This document shows positions 1-9,689 of a DNA stretch of 64,000 nt, in pieces (the first letter of the stretch is position 1; each line of letters starts with the position of its first letter). The position numbers and the translations under genes were made by a program. Origin of the DNA: CAXBNB01 sp049115735 (GTDB taxonomy: Bacteria; Bacteroidota; Bacteroidia; Cytophagales; Cyclobacteriaceae). The DNA is taken from positions 27,931-91,930 of the forward strand of contig JAGDZP010000040.1 in NCBI GenBank assembly GCA_049115735.1. Direction: 5' to 3'. Below the pieces are notes generated by a model, which did not search any database, was not told where the DNA came from, and was given only the letters and a program-made list of their open reading frames with translations.

Positions 1-562
1 ATCAGGAAGTCCATTTTCATACACTTACAATCGAGACATCAGCAACCAGGACTCTCAGCAACGTTCTCTGATTTATGTACCGGTGAACCAAAATGAAATA
101 GTATTTGATGAGTCTGACAACTCTGCAGATGCACAATGGAATGCCTTAGATGCCTACATTTCAAATGACTCATACCTTAAAAATAGGAGAGGACAATACG
201 CTCAGAAGAATATGGCTAGAACACCATTCACTCATATTTTTGATGTAAGGTTCCTTCATGACTTTTATTTGGAAAATATTAATGGTAAAAAACATACGCT
301 TCAACTGTCTTTTGATATTTTCAATTTCGGAAACCTTATAGGAAAGAATTGGGGACAAAGATGGATAGCTCCAAATGCCGATGAAACTTCTTTGCAGTTG
401 CTCGATTATGAAGGTAGCATTTCAGGTTCGAATGGGGAAACTATTCCTACTTTTTCATTTGCACCAGGCCTCAAGAATATGGAAGATAGGCTGACAAAAG
501 ATGACTCTGGACTGGTAAGCTCCAGGTGGCAGATGCAGTTTGGTATTAGATATAGTTTTTAA
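1..562 (+). CDS. TonB-dependent receptor, C-terminal part (Oar-like)
   Basis: This is the 3' end of a gene that starts before the window. The frame is open from base 2, through a GTG at 83 that I do not take as the start, to the stop at 560-562. About 186 residues are visible. They look like the last strands of an outer-membrane TonB-dependent receptor of the Oar type (carboxypeptidase-regulatory-like N-terminus, 22-strand barrel). Supporting features are a run ending LIYVPVNQNE, a segment typical of the last extracellular loops, strand text LSFDIFNFGNLIG, and the terminal GIRYSF with C-terminal aromatic residue, usual for a BamA-inserted barrel. The substrate cannot be told from this fragment. 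No SusD follows, so it is not part of a SusCD pair on this side. Confidence 0.75.
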   Translation, partial: SGSPFSYTYNRDISNQDSQQRSLIYVPVNQNEIVFDESDNSADAQWNALDAYISNDSYLKNRRGQYAQKNMARTPFTHIFDVRFLHDFYLENINGKKHTLQLSFDIFNFGNLIGKNWGQRWIAPNADETSLQLLDYEGSISGSNGETIPTFSFAPGLKNMEDRLTKDDSGLVSSRWQMQFGIRYSF

Positions 563-598
563 AGGGTAAAAAACTAATCTATGATAATAAACGTAATT

Positions 599-615
599 GC
601 CGGATTTATTCCGGC
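599..615 (+). terminator. possible stem-loop after TonB receptor gene
   Basis: GCCGGA at 599-604 pairs with TCCGGC at 610-615 around a 5-base loop, about 37 bases after the receptor stop codon. The following T run is short, so this is a weak terminator candidate read by eye. Confidence 0.4.
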
Positions 616-709
616 ATCCCTCTTTAACCGGAATGAAGTATGAGTCACCAACAGGTCCCAAAATAAATCTGGGAATCATTCTTTAGGAGAGATCATTTAG
701 CTGTCATAT

Positions 710-1084
710 ATGAATAAAACAATTCTGATATTAGGTTCGCTCTTTGGATTGCTGACGGTCGCTATGGGTGCTTTTGGAGCACATGCTTTCGAGGAATTAT
801 TGCAAAACAATGGACGAGTAGATACCTTCGAGACTGCTGTAAAATATCAAGCTATGCATGCGGTGGTCCTGTTGTTCTTGGGCATGCTGATGGACAAATT
901 GGATTCCAAGTTGCTACGATATGCGGCCTGGTTTATGGTTGTGGGTATAGTAATCTTTAGTGGTTCTCTTTACATATTGAGTTTAGCGAACCTGCCTATC
1001 ATGGGTGCCATCACACCAATTGGTGGCATGTGTTTTATCGTTGGCTGGGTACTGCTACTATTGCAATTCACTAAATTAAAATAG
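710..1084 (+). CDS. DUF423 small membrane protein
   Basis: A 124-residue integral membrane protein of the DUF423 family (YgdD-like). The N-terminus carries the family pattern of a first hydrophobic helix running into GAFGAHAFEE (about residues 21-30). It is followed by an AVKYQAMHAVVLL helix and two further helices rich in Gly and Leu, ending in a short Lys tail. The length agrees with the family. The biochemical role of DUF423 is not established; it acts in the inner membrane. It is a single gene, converging on rsmE five bases downstream. Confidence 0.85.
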   Translation: MNKTILILGSLFGLLTVAMGAFGAHAFEELLQNNGRVDTFETAVKYQAMHAVVLLFLGMLMDKLDSKLLRYAAWFMVVGIVIFSGSLYILSLANLPIMGAITPIGGMCFIVGWVLLLLQFTKLK

Positions 1085-1089
1085 CTATA

Positions 1090-1794
1090 TTAAGTATTAA
1101 CGATATTTATAGAATGGCACGCCACGATTCCTGCTGTCTCGGTTCGCAAAACACTTTCCCCGAGGCTTACCTTTTCAAAACCATTCACAAGTGCACTATT
1201 GAGCTCATTCTTAGTAAAATCTCCTTCAGGGCCTACCAGCACAATTGTATCTATGGAAGGTTTGGCAGTTTTGTGAATTGTTGAGACATTCTCATGGTCT
1301 ACATAGGCTATGAACCTTTGTCCATCTTCCGAGCAACTATTCAGAAATTCATTAAATGCCATTAAATCATTAAGCTGGGTGATAAATAAATTCTTCGACT
1401 GCTTCATAGCACTGACGGCCTTTCTGTTGAGCCTTTCCAGGTTTATTTTCTTCCTTTCGGAGTTTTCAGTGAGAATGAATGAAATTTCGCCGATACCTAA
1501 TTCACAGGCTTTTTCTACGAACCATTCCAGACGATCATGGTTTTTAGTTGGACTAATTGCCAAATGTGTTTGATAGGATTTGTTGCTTTCAGAATGCGCT
1601 ACATTCTGAATTTCAAATTCGCACTTTCTTGAATTTGTGGATTGAACAATGCATTCATATACACTTCCTTTTCCATCGATCACAGTTATCTGATCTCCGA
1701 CTTTTTTTCTCAGCACCTTAACACAATGATGTGACTCTTCAGCACTTAGAAAATTGTTGATAGTAGGTTCTGGATTGTAGAAATAGTTCATCAA
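1090..1794 (-). CDS. rsmE: 16S rRNA (uracil1498-N3)-methyltransferase RsmE
   Basis: This 234-residue protein matches RsmE, which methylates N3 of U1498 in 16S rRNA using SAM. The N-terminal PUA-like part has the family run SAEESHHCVKVLRKKVGD (about residues 18-35), followed by IDGKG. The C-terminal SPOUT trefoil-knot part carries LVGPEGDFTKNEL and SLGESVLRTETA, the SAM-binding knot motifs. The length is normal. The start has two consecutive Met codons. The upstream intergenic region (1795-2017) separates it divergently from the glutamine synthetase gene. Confidence 0.92.
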   Translation of the reverse strand: MMNYFYNPEPTINNFLSAEESHHCVKVLRKKVGDQITVIDGKGSVYECIVQSTNSRKCEFEIQNVAHSESNKSYQTHLAISPTKNHDRLEWFVEKACELGIGEISFILTENSERKKINLERLNRKAVSAMKQSKNLFITQLNDLMAFNEFLNSCSEDGQRFIAYVDHENVSTIHKTAKPSIDTIVLVGPEGDFTKNELNSALVNGFEKVSLGESVLRTETAGIVACHSINIVNT

Positions 1795-2017
1795 TAAATG
1801 TTCTTAGGGTAAAGCTAGGGCAAAAACGCATGAATCTGCGATATCTCAGTTCTCTAATTTTGGTCCAAATACCCTATTTAAAATTTAATTGCAGAAAAAA
1901 GAGATAATTTGCAAAAAAAATTACCATGGATCAAAAGTAATTACGTTATTTTGCTAAATATTAACTGGTATTCCGCCCCACTCGCCAGATTTATTCGTTT
2001 CTCATAAATTTAAGCAA

Positions 2018-4180
2018 ATGGCTCAACTTAGGTTCAAAGCACTTGAATTGGTGCAATCCAGAAAGAAGGTGGAGGTGAAACTACCTGCCGGAAAAATATC
2101 TGATTACTTTGGAATAAACGCTTTTGGAAGAGAGCAAATGAGGGAAAGTTTGTCTCCTGAAGTGTTTTCAAAGGTTGATAAAGCAATAAAGAAAGGCCAC
2201 CGCATAGATGTGGAAACTGCTCAGTCAGTTTCTGCTGCTTTGAAGACCTGGGCGATCACTAAGGGAATTACTCACTATACGCACTGGTTTCAACCATTAA
2301 CCGGTGCAACAGCTGAGAAGCATGATACTTTTTTCAATCCGCTGAAGGGAATAGAAGAGTTTGAGAGCAGTGCCCTTGTACAGCAAGAGCCGGATGCTTC
2401 ATCTTTTCCTAGTGGCGGTATAAGGAGTACTTTTGAAGCGCGTGGCTATACGGCATGGGACCCTAGTTCTCCAATTTTCATCATTGATACTACTTTGTGT
2501 ATCCCAACGGTGTTTGTGGCTTATACAGGAGAATCACTTGACTACAAAGCGCCTTTACTCAAGTCAATACAGGCAGTTAACAATGCGGCTACCAAGGTAT
2601 GTAAGTTGTTTGATCGAAATGTATCGCAGGTCGTGCCTTCTTTAGGATGGGAGCAAGAGTACTTTGTAGTGGATAAAGCCCTTTATGCCTCCAGACCAGA
2701 TCTAACATTAACAGGGAGGACGGTTTTTGGGCATGATCCTGCCAGAGGTCAGCAGTTGGATGATCATTACTTTGGTTCAATCACCCCTCGTGTTTTTGAT
2801 TTCATCAAGGAGTTTGAAATTGAGGCGCATAAAATAGGCATACCCATCATGACCAGGCACAATGAGGTAGCTCCTGGTCAGTTTGAATGTGCACCAATGT
2901 ATGAGGAAATAAACAAGGCTGTTGATCACAACCAGTTGCTCAAAGACGTGATGGATAGGGTCGCGCTAAAGCACGATTTGAAAATTCTGTTTCATGAAAA
3001 GCCCTTTGCTGGACTGAATGGAAGCGGAAAACATAACAACTGGTCTTTAAAGACTGATACAGGAGTTAATCTGTTTCAACCAAGCAATAGTGCCCGGGAA
3101 AACCTTCAATTCCTGGTATTTTTTGTGTGTACAATAAAAGCGGTCTATGAACATTCAGACCTTTTGAGAGCTAGCATAGCCTCAGCTGGTAATGATCACA
3201 GATTAGGCTCGAACGAAGCACCTCCAGCTATTACTTCAGTTTTTATAGGTCAGCAACTGACGAATGTGTTGGATGAAATGGATAGCAAAGGGGATTTGAA
3301 AGTGGAGAAAGGCGATAATATATATATGAAAATGGGTATTGATAAAATACCTGAAATCATTCTTGACAATACCGACAGAAATAGGACCTCTCCATTCGCA
3401 TTTACCGGTAACAAATTTGAATTCAGAGCAGTGGGATCAGACGCTAACGTGTCAAACCCGATGACAGTTCTTAATGTAATTGTGGCAGACCAGCTGGAGA
3501 AATTTTACAAAGTGGTCTCAAAAGAATTAAATGCAGGAAGGGATAAAAGAGTGGCAATTGTAGAGGTGTTGAGAGACTATATCAAGAAATCAAAGGATAT
3601 AAGATTTGAAGGTGATGGCTACTCGGAAGAGTGGCTGAAGGAAGCCAAGAAAAGGAAGTTGACTATAGCCAATGATACTCCAAGGGCATTGGATGCTTAT
3701 CTTACCAAGAAGACCAAGGACTTACTGAGGCGGAACAATATTCTGAGCGAGCATGAGGTCGAAGCAAGACATGAAATTATGCTTGAGAACTACATTAAGA
3801 AAATTCAAATTGAGTCGAGGGTTATCGGTGACCTTGCTTTGAATCATATTTTACCAACGGCTTTTTCTTATCAAAACAAGCTGATCCAAAACGCAAGAGG
3901 CCTAAAGGAGCTTGGTGCTGATCATGATGAAACTTTGTACACAATCAATAAAATGACCGAGTATATTTCGAATGTCAAGTTTCAAACATTGGCTATGATC
4001 GAGGAGAGGAAACGAGTGAATATGATCACAGATATACGGGAAAAAGCTATCGCTTATTGTGACGATGTGAAAGGAAAATACTTTGATAGCATCCGATACT
4101 CTGTAGATAAGCTGGAGCTATTTGTAGATGATGAAGATTGGCCTTTGGCTAAATACAGAGAGTTGCTATTCTTAAGGTAA
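2018..4180 (+). CDS. glnN: glutamine synthetase type III
   Basis: A 720-residue GSIII enzyme (glutamate + NH3 + ATP to glutamine), the large form usual in Bacteroidota and clearly longer than GSI (about 450 residues). The N-terminus ALELVQSRKKVEV and the THYTHWFQPLTGATAEKHD segment (about residues 86-104) are GSIII hallmarks. Catalytic-domain motifs include HNEVAPGQFE at 281-290 (metal and glutamate binding) and NGSGKHNNWS starting near 334 (ATP site). The C-terminal 150 residues are the charged helical GSIII extension. It is monocistronic, with its own 223-base upstream region, and its stop lies 5 bases from the convergent ABC transporter gene. Confidence 0.95.
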   Translation: MAQLRFKALELVQSRKKVEVKLPAGKISDYFGINAFGREQMRESLSPEVFSKVDKAIKKGHRIDVETAQSVSAALKTWAITKGITHYTHWFQPLTGATAEKHDTFFNPLKGIEEFESSALVQQEPDASSFPSGGIRSTFEARGYTAWDPSSPIFIIDTTLCIPTVFVAYTGESLDYKAPLLKSIQAVNNAATKVCKLFDRNVSQVVPSLGWEQEYFVVDKALYASRPDLTLTGRTVFGHDPARGQQLDDHYFGSITPRVFDFIKEFEIEAHKIGIPIMTRHNEVAPGQFECAPMYEEINKAVDHNQLLKDVMDRVALKHDLKILFHEKPFAGLNGSGKHNNWSLKTDTGVNLFQPSNSARENLQFLVFFVCTIKAVYEHSDLLRASIASAGNDHRLGSNEAPPAITSVFIGQQLTNVLDEMDSKGDLKVEKGDNIYMKMGIDKIPEIILDNTDRNRTSPFAFTGNKFEFRAVGSDANVSNPMTVLNVIVADQLEKFYKVVSKELNAGRDKRVAIVEVLRDYIKKSKDIRFEGDGYSEEWLKEAKKRKLTIANDTPRALDAYLTKKTKDLLRRNNILSEHEVEARHEIMLENYIKKIQIESRVIGDLALNHILPTAFSYQNKLIQNARGLKELGADHDETLYTINKMTEYISNVKFQTLAMIEERKRVNMITDIREKAIAYCDDVKGKYFDSIRYSVDKLELFVDDEDWPLAKYRELLFLR

Positions 4181-4185
4181 ACAAA

Positions 4186-5922
4186 CTAAATCCTCGCCTG
4201 GTAAGTATATAAATCAAAGTACCGTCCTTGCTTAGCTATTAACTGGTCATGATTGCCTTGCTCTTCTATTTTTCCTCCTTCGATGACCAAAATCTGATCG
4301 GCTTGTTTGATAGTACTCAATCTGTGGGCAATTACAAATGTAGTTCGTCCTTGCATCAATACTTTTAGACTTTCCTGGATGAAGGATTCACTTTCTGTAT
4401 CCAGATTCGAAGTGGCTTCATCCAAAATCAAAATTTTAGGATCAGCCAATACCGCTCTTGCTATTGCTAGTCTTTGTCTCTGGCCACCTGAAAGTTTTAC
4501 GCCTCTTTCGCCAATGACTGTTTCCAGTCCGTCTTCAAATCTATCTGTGAATTCATGCACGTGTGCTGCTTTCACGGCATCCAGGAGTTGTGATTCACTT
4601 GCGTCAGGCCTGGGGAATAGAATGTTTTCCCGAATAGTCCCTTCAAACAGGAAATCATCCTGTAACACAACACCTAATTTATTCCTATAGCTTGACAAAA
4701 CAACCTTTGACAAGTCCTGAGCATCGATAGTGATTTTACCCTTTGTTGGATTGAGGAAGGATGCTGCCAAACCTGCAATGGTAGATTTTCCAGAACCGGA
4801 AGTTCCCACTAATGCAGTTACAGAACCACTTTTGGCGGTAAAGCTCACATCTTTTATTACATCTTTTTCAGCCTCGTAGGCAAATGATACATTTTCAAAA
4901 TTGATATGGCCTTTGATGTCTTTCAAAACAATAGTTCGTTCTTCTGAATCATCTTCCAAAGGTTGGTTCATTATTTCTTCCGTTCTATCCAAACCTGCAA
5001 AAGCTTCGGTCAACTGACTACCGATGTTACTCATTTGCACAATAGGTGCAATCATGAACCCAAGAAAGAGCGTGAATGAAAGGAAATCACCTACAGTGAG
5101 TTGATTGTCAATCATCATATAGCCTCCAATACCCATAATACCCGTGGTTGCAATACCAAGCAGAAATGTTGCACTGCTGGTCACCAGGCTGGTGGAGGTG
5201 AGGCTTTTCTTTACATTCAAAAACAGTTTTTCAACACCATCTTCAAAGGTTTTCATTTCCTGATCTTCAGCGTTGAAGCCCTTTATCACTCTGATGCCAT
5301 TTAATGTCTCGGTTAACCTTCCTGTAACTTCGGCATTAATCTTTCCTCTTTTTCTAAATATCGGTCTGATATAGGCAAAGGCCTTCAATGAAATGATGGC
5401 AAAAATAGATACCGGTACCAGGACGTATAGGGTCATCATAGGGCTAATGCGAATCAATAACACAAGTGATATGATGGATGTTAGAATGCCACCAAAGAGT
5501 TGCACCAGACCTGTACCGACCAGATTTCTTACACCTTCAACATCGCTCATAATTCGTGAGACTAATTCTCCAGATTTACTATTGTCGAAAAAACCTATGG
5601 GTAATCTGATGATGTGCTTTTGTACTTGAGATCTTAATTGTGCAATCAGATGTTGAGCCTCTACGCTCAGGAGTTTTGTCAACAGAAAGGATGTGATGGC
5701 CTGAACGACGATTGCTCCGGCTACTACCATTAGAAGTGTTTTGAGCATTTCATAGTCACTATTGACAATGACATCATCCATAAGGTATTTGCTGGCACCA
5801 GGTAACACTAGACTTGCTAGTCGGCTGATGATAATTAGCAACAAACCAACGAGGAGAAGGCCTCTTCTTGGCCACATGATGGTTTTGAATACATGTCCTA
5901 TGGTTACTTTCGATTTACTCAT
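4186..5922 (-). CDS. ABC transporter, fused permease/ATPase (MsbA/lipid-exporter type)
   Basis: A 578-residue half-transporter with one membrane domain (six helices, about residues 20-310) and one ATPase domain (about 335-578). Walker A GTSGSGKST is at 373-381, the Q-loop follows at 421, signature LSGGQ is at 477-481, Walker B ILILDE is at 497-502 and an H-loop IAHRLS lies near 535. It acts as a homodimer in the inner membrane. The family exports lipids, lipid A core or drugs; the substrate cannot be chosen from the sequence. The EamA gene lies upstream on the same strand with an 86-base gap, so the two could share a transcript. Confidence 0.9.
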   Translation of the reverse strand: MSKSKVTIGHVFKTIMWPRRGLLLVGLLLIIISRLASLVLPGASKYLMDDVIVNSDYEMLKTLLMVVAGAIVVQAITSFLLTKLLSVEAQHLIAQLRSQVQKHIIRLPIGFFDNSKSGELVSRIMSDVEGVRNLVGTGLVQLFGGILTSIISLVLLIRISPMMTLYVLVPVSIFAIISLKAFAYIRPIFRKRGKINAEVTGRLTETLNGIRVIKGFNAEDQEMKTFEDGVEKLFLNVKKSLTSTSLVTSSATFLLGIATTGIMGIGGYMMIDNQLTVGDFLSFTLFLGFMIAPIVQMSNIGSQLTEAFAGLDRTEEIMNQPLEDDSEERTIVLKDIKGHINFENVSFAYEAEKDVIKDVSFTAKSGSVTALVGTSGSGKSTIAGLAASFLNPTKGKITIDAQDLSKVVLSSYRNKLGVVLQDDFLFEGTIRENILFPRPDASESQLLDAVKAAHVHEFTDRFEDGLETVIGERGVKLSGGQRQRLAIARAVLADPKILILDEATSNLDTESESFIQESLKVLMQGRTTFVIAHRLSTIKQADQILVIEGGKIEEQGNHDQLIAKQGRYFDLYTYQARI

Positions 5923-6008
5923 GCAGAATTGGTTATGAACAGCTTAGACAAACGAGTTATTAATTTATGGGTTGGCAAATTGTGCAATTTTGAATTGCCA
6001 GTGCCAAG

Positions 6009-6938
6009 TCATTTAGACTTTTTTGATTTTTTACCCACTGCGAAAATAGCACCCAGAATCACAAGGAAAGCCCCGGCCGCTCCATAGGGGGTAATTATAT
6101 CGGGCTTAATAAAGGTGACTTCCATAAAAGCTAAAATGGACATGGTGATTATTGTAATGATTGGATTTACGGTGATGATAATGGCAACCTTGTTGGCTTC
6201 CATATAGCGGAACGCTTCGGCTATTCCTCCATAGGCCAAAACGGTGTTTAGACCTAAGAATGCAATGATCAACCACTGATTAAAGCTAAGAGCATAGAAA
6301 ACGGAGTAATCTATAAAAGGCAAAAGTAGGATGAGAGGCATACCAAAAATGATGAGGTTGAGACTCTGTGGATTGTGGATCCTTACCAATGTCTTTTGGA
6401 TGATGGCATACAACGACCAACAAACGGCCGATCCTATTACAAGGAAACTCCCAAACTTGTAATTGCCTTGTTCGAATGAGATAACGTTACTCAGTTGTTC
6501 GTTAAAGAAAAAGACAAATCCACAAGTAGCTAAGATGAAACCCATTATTTGCAATGGACTTAGCTTTTCCTTGAAAACAAATACTCCTGCGGCAGCAAGC
6601 AGAAGAGGACCAATCTGGATGAATACCTGTCCGTTGCTTGCCGTCGTTTTTTCAATACCCGTAATAAAAGCCACATAATTGATGGCAAGTAAAGTGCCGG
6701 CTAGTATGGCGATTGGGGGAGGCTTCTTCAGTAGGTTTAGTTTTGTTTTATCCCTGAAGTACAGTACAAAAGTCAGGATGAGGAACGCAATGGAGAACCT
6801 AAACCACGAGAGGGTAACTGGGTCTACAAACTTAAGCGCGTATTTGAGGAAGATTGCCAGGAAGCCCCAAAGCAATGCAGTGCCGCTGGCATATAGGATT
6901 CCTTTCGTAAGATTTTTATTCGGTAATGAAGAATCCAT
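6009..6938 (-). CDS. EamA/DMT family transporter
   Basis: A 309-residue inner-membrane protein with two EamA repeats (about residues 12-140 and 160-300) and around ten predicted helices. A repeat-1 hallmark, ALLWGFLAIFLKYALK, sits near residue 16, and the LGLNTVLAYGGIAEAFRYM and NPIITIITMSILAFMEV segments in repeat 2 are characteristic of the drug/metabolite transporter superfamily. Members export amino acids, nucleotides or other small metabolites; no specific substrate can be assigned. The C-terminus is basic (KKSKKSK). Confidence 0.88.
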   Translation of the reverse strand: MDSSLPNKNLTKGILYASGTALLWGFLAIFLKYALKFVDPVTLSWFRFSIAFLILTFVLYFRDKTKLNLLKKPPPIAILAGTLLAINYVAFITGIEKTTASNGQVFIQIGPLLLAAAGVFVFKEKLSPLQIMGFILATCGFVFFFNEQLSNVISFEQGNYKFGSFLVIGSAVCWSLYAIIQKTLVRIHNPQSLNLIIFGMPLILLLPFIDYSVFYALSFNQWLIIAFLGLNTVLAYGGIAEAFRYMEANKVAIIITVNPIITIITMSILAFMEVTFIKPDIITPYGAAGAFLVILGAIFAVGKKSKKSK

Positions 6939-6970
6939 TAGGTCTGGTTAGGATGCAAAGGTATTGGAAA

Positions 6971-7438
6971 TTAAAGATCTAATTCCATTAAAACATTACA
7001 TCGTTCGTAGGCGGAAGAGCAACTGTCATGAGGTTTTTCTTCGAACCCAAGTGAGTTGTACAGGGTAATGGCAGGTTTCAGAACACTATTAGTTTCAAGG
7101 CTCAATTTTTTGGCTCCCAATTCCCTGGCTTTTGAAATAGCTCGATCTCCAAGTTTCTTCCCTATTTTCTTGCCTTGATGCTTTTCGGTAATAGCCATTT
7201 TCGCCAGTTCGAAGTGACCGTCATTGGAATTTATCAATGCGCATGTGCCCACTATTTCATTCTCATACCTGGCAAATAGGATAGTACCACCTTTTTTGAT
7301 AATGCTCTCCATCGGATTGTTCAGGATGTATTCATCTTCATTTTCAAGACGAAAATATTTGGTGATCCATTCGATATTCAGATCACGAAATTGATCTGCG
7401 TATCTTTCGTCAAACTCAATTATTTCTACTTCAGACAC
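6971..7438 (-). CDS. GNAT family N-acetyltransferase
   Basis: A 155-residue single-domain GNAT enzyme that would transfer an acetyl group from acetyl-CoA to an amine. Motif A is visible: strand KMAITEKH, then the pyrophosphate-binding loop HQGKKIGKKL at 87-96. The C-terminal LYNSLGFEEKP motif B follows near residue 130. The acceptor is unknown. It is 33 bases upstream of the EamA gene on the same strand and may be co-transcribed with it. Confidence 0.87.
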   Translation of the reverse strand: MSEVEIIEFDERYADQFRDLNIEWITKYFRLENEDEYILNNPMESIIKKGGTILFARYENEIVGTCALINSNDGHFELAKMAITEKHQGKKIGKKLGDRAISKARELGAKKLSLETNSVLKPAITLYNSLGFEEKPHDSCSSAYERCNVLMELDL

Positions 7439-7479
7439 AGATTTCTATTTTCAAACTTACTGGTAGTCAACTATTCAAA

Positions 7480-9123
7480 TCAAAGACCTAAAACTTCTGT
7501 TCCCTGCTCAAAGACAACATCCACTGGAATTCCCGCTTCTGAGAGTTTATCCAAGTCGCGTTGTAGCTGACTGCCGATAATTCCTTTTTCATTGACAAGT
7601 TTTGCCACGCCATCATAATCACCATCCCCTTGTAGGGTCAGAATTAGCTCTGACAGAGCAGCCATAGCCTGTTGCATTTTTTCGAAGTTGATTCGGTACC
7701 TACCCGTTGTTTCATCCCTTTCAAATGCACCATGCTCTTTAAAAAAATTGAACCTGATCATGTTGGCTCGACCATGAGCGCTTGCTGCACCAAAACGAAC
7801 TGATCTGAAAATACCTGCCAGGAAGGTAGTATAGTACTCATCCAAAGTGCCTTCTATCTCGCCCTTCTCATGCAACTGGGTGATCATGTATAGCCCTAAA
7901 ATATCAGCCTTACCTTCTTCCAACGCAGAGCCATGTTCTTTGAGTGCTTCTCGTACCGTTCCTTTTCCGTTGATCGTGTTTTTAATGCCCAGTCCATGTG
8001 CCACTTCATGAAACATAGTATTAGAGAAAAAAGCATCGAATGTGATTTTTTTGATTTGGTCTTTTTGAATAAGTTCGTCAGCAATAGGTATCAGAATTTT
8101 ATCAAACTTGGCCTTCATTGCATTCTTGAGCTGTAACCTCCTTGAGCCTTTGGCTAATTGCACTTGCTCGTCATTTGGGAGATTAATTGCAATAGTCTTA
8201 CTACCTGAGTTGCAGTCACCTGAGTAATAGATCACATCATAGGCGTTAAGGTCAGCATTCGCACCAGGCATTTCTTTTTTGTAGGCATCTGGTGCAGGAA
8301 TTCCCTGTTGAAGTTCTGGAAGGAAAGACGCAAACTTGGCAAGCTTCTCGCTCCATGACTTGTCCTTGATCAAGACATAGGCCTCATGAGCTGACTTATA
8401 GTTGTATAGCTTGTCTTCATAGTTTTCTATGGGTCCGATTACTATATCTAAACCATTGGTTTTCATATCCATCCATGCCATATCACTCGGTTGATAGTCA
8501 TCTGTTATCAGTGCCTCTGCTCTCAATTCAAGATATTTTTTCAGGCCTGCATCTTCGGCTAATTCGGCAGCTAGTAACAGAAATTCAGCCGCTTTTGTTA
8601 CATGTTTTTTAAATGCCACTCTGTACGGGATGTTGATAAGCTTGCCGCTATCATCTCGCCTTACCAGGTTGTACTGTTGATCATCTTTCGCTATGTCAGA
8701 TGCTTCAAACTCCTCCTTCGTCATATCTTGAGGGTAGAAGTTTGCACAATCGGGTTTTGGGCCAATTCCCGGAACAAAGGATTTATTGCCATCTAATCGA
8801 TCCCATGGGCCATAATTGATAGTAGCAAATGCTCGGTAATCATCATTTTCGAGTTTAGCCAATAACTCTTCTTTATCTCCATACGATTCGTACCAAAATA
8901 TATCATCCATAATTTTGGCCGCTTCTACCAGTATCGGTATCATTTTTTTTTCGTTAGGAGAAAGTACCGACAGGTCTGTTGTGAGTTTTACTTTGATGTA
9001 AGTCTCCAGCTTCTTCTGAATTTCAGTTTTTTCAACTCCTGCGAGCTTGCTTTCTTGTTTAGGTTGTGATGTGCAGGCGCAAATCAATAACGCCGAAATT
9101 ATTAGGGAATAGATATTTTTCAT
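7480..9123 (-). CDS. M49-like metallopeptidase lipoprotein (dipeptidyl peptidase III family)
   Basis: A 547-residue exported protein. The N-terminus MKNIYSLIISALLICAC is a lipoprotein signal with Cys17 as the likely lipidated residue, so it should sit in the periplasm or on the surface. The zinc site is HEVAH at 372-376 plus EEGKAD at 402-407, matching the paired zinc motifs of family M49 (dipeptidyl peptidase III). The first motif is a pentapeptide HExxH rather than the HExxGH hexapeptide of animal and yeast enzymes; bacterial M49 enzymes with the pentapeptide form are known. Substrates are probably short peptides. It is a single gene, divergent from the rhodanese gene. Confidence 0.82.
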   Translation of the reverse strand: MKNIYSLIISALLICACTSQPKQESKLAGVEKTEIQKKLETYIKVKLTTDLSVLSPNEKKMIPILVEAAKIMDDIFWYESYGDKEELLAKLENDDYRAFATINYGPWDRLDGNKSFVPGIGPKPDCANFYPQDMTKEEFEASDIAKDDQQYNLVRRDDSGKLINIPYRVAFKKHVTKAAEFLLLAAELAEDAGLKKYLELRAEALITDDYQPSDMAWMDMKTNGLDIVIGPIENYEDKLYNYKSAHEAYVLIKDKSWSEKLAKFASFLPELQQGIPAPDAYKKEMPGANADLNAYDVIYYSGDCNSGSKTIAINLPNDEQVQLAKGSRRLQLKNAMKAKFDKILIPIADELIQKDQIKKITFDAFFSNTMFHEVAHGLGIKNTINGKGTVREALKEHGSALEEGKADILGLYMITQLHEKGEIEGTLDEYYTTFLAGIFRSVRFGAASAHGRANMIRFNFFKEHGAFERDETTGRYRINFEKMQQAMAALSELILTLQGDGDYDGVAKLVNEKGIIGSQLQRDLDKLSEAGIPVDVVFEQGTEVLGL

Positions 9124-9299
9124 TTTGGTAAAACGGTTGTTTAATTCTTGCTAAGGTAGATGATTCAATGAAAATTGGATTCTCAATTGTTCATTTTTAT
9201 ACCTATGGTAGTTGAAGCTTTTGATTGAATAGTCTTTTCCAGTTCGGCAAGATTTATTCCTTTTATATAAATTGTATCCAAATCACACTTATTATAATT

Positions 9300-9689
9300 A
9301 TGCGTAACATATTGTTGTTGTTTTTGTTGGTTGCTTGCCAGAGTTCGGTTTCTCAATCAAACGATTATTTATTGGATGTGGGAAAGTTTGATAAATTTCG
9401 TATGGAGAATCCAAAGGCAATCATAATCGATGTACGCACTAATGGTGAAGTAGCTAAAGGTGTAATTAAGGGCGCCACTCAAATTGATTACAGGTCAAAT
9501 GATTTTAAGAAAAAACTAAATCAACTAGATAAAGATAAAGTCTACATGGTCTATTGTGCAGTGGGTGGCAGAAGTGGTAGGGCCGCCAGTATGATGAATC
9601 AGCTAGGATTCAAAAACGTCTATGACCTTAAAGGAGGAATCACAGCCTGGAAAGCAGCAGGGAAGGAATTATCTGCTTACCAACCCTAA
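9300..9689 (+). CDS. rhodanese-domain lipoprotein
   Basis: A 129-residue protein with one rhodanese domain (about residues 24-125). The active-site loop is CAVGGRSGRAA with Cys86 as sulfur acceptor, preceded by the structural motif IIIDVRTNGEV at 41-51. I chose the ATG at 9300, not the in-frame start at 9225, because it gives a clean lipoprotein signal (MRNILLLFLLVAC, lipid Cys13). It should transfer sulfane sulfur or bind a thiol partner in the periplasm. The stop overlaps the 3' end of the convergent NamZ-like gene by 4 bases. Confidence 0.88.
   Translation: MRNILLLFLLVACQSSVSQSNDYLLDVGKFDKFRMENPKAIIIDVRTNGEVAKGVIKGATQIDYRSNDFKKKLNQLDKDKVYMVYCAVGGRSGRAASMMNQLGFKNVYDLKGGITAWKAAGKELSAYQP

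Noticed and set aside
1795..2017. Riboswitch or RNA gene upstream of glnN
   Set aside because: The region is AT-rich without a stable fold or known motif that I could recognise.
9225..9299. Upstream extension of the rhodanese gene (25 extra codons)
   Set aside because: It has no relation to the family and would bury the lipoprotein signal that begins at ATG 9300.
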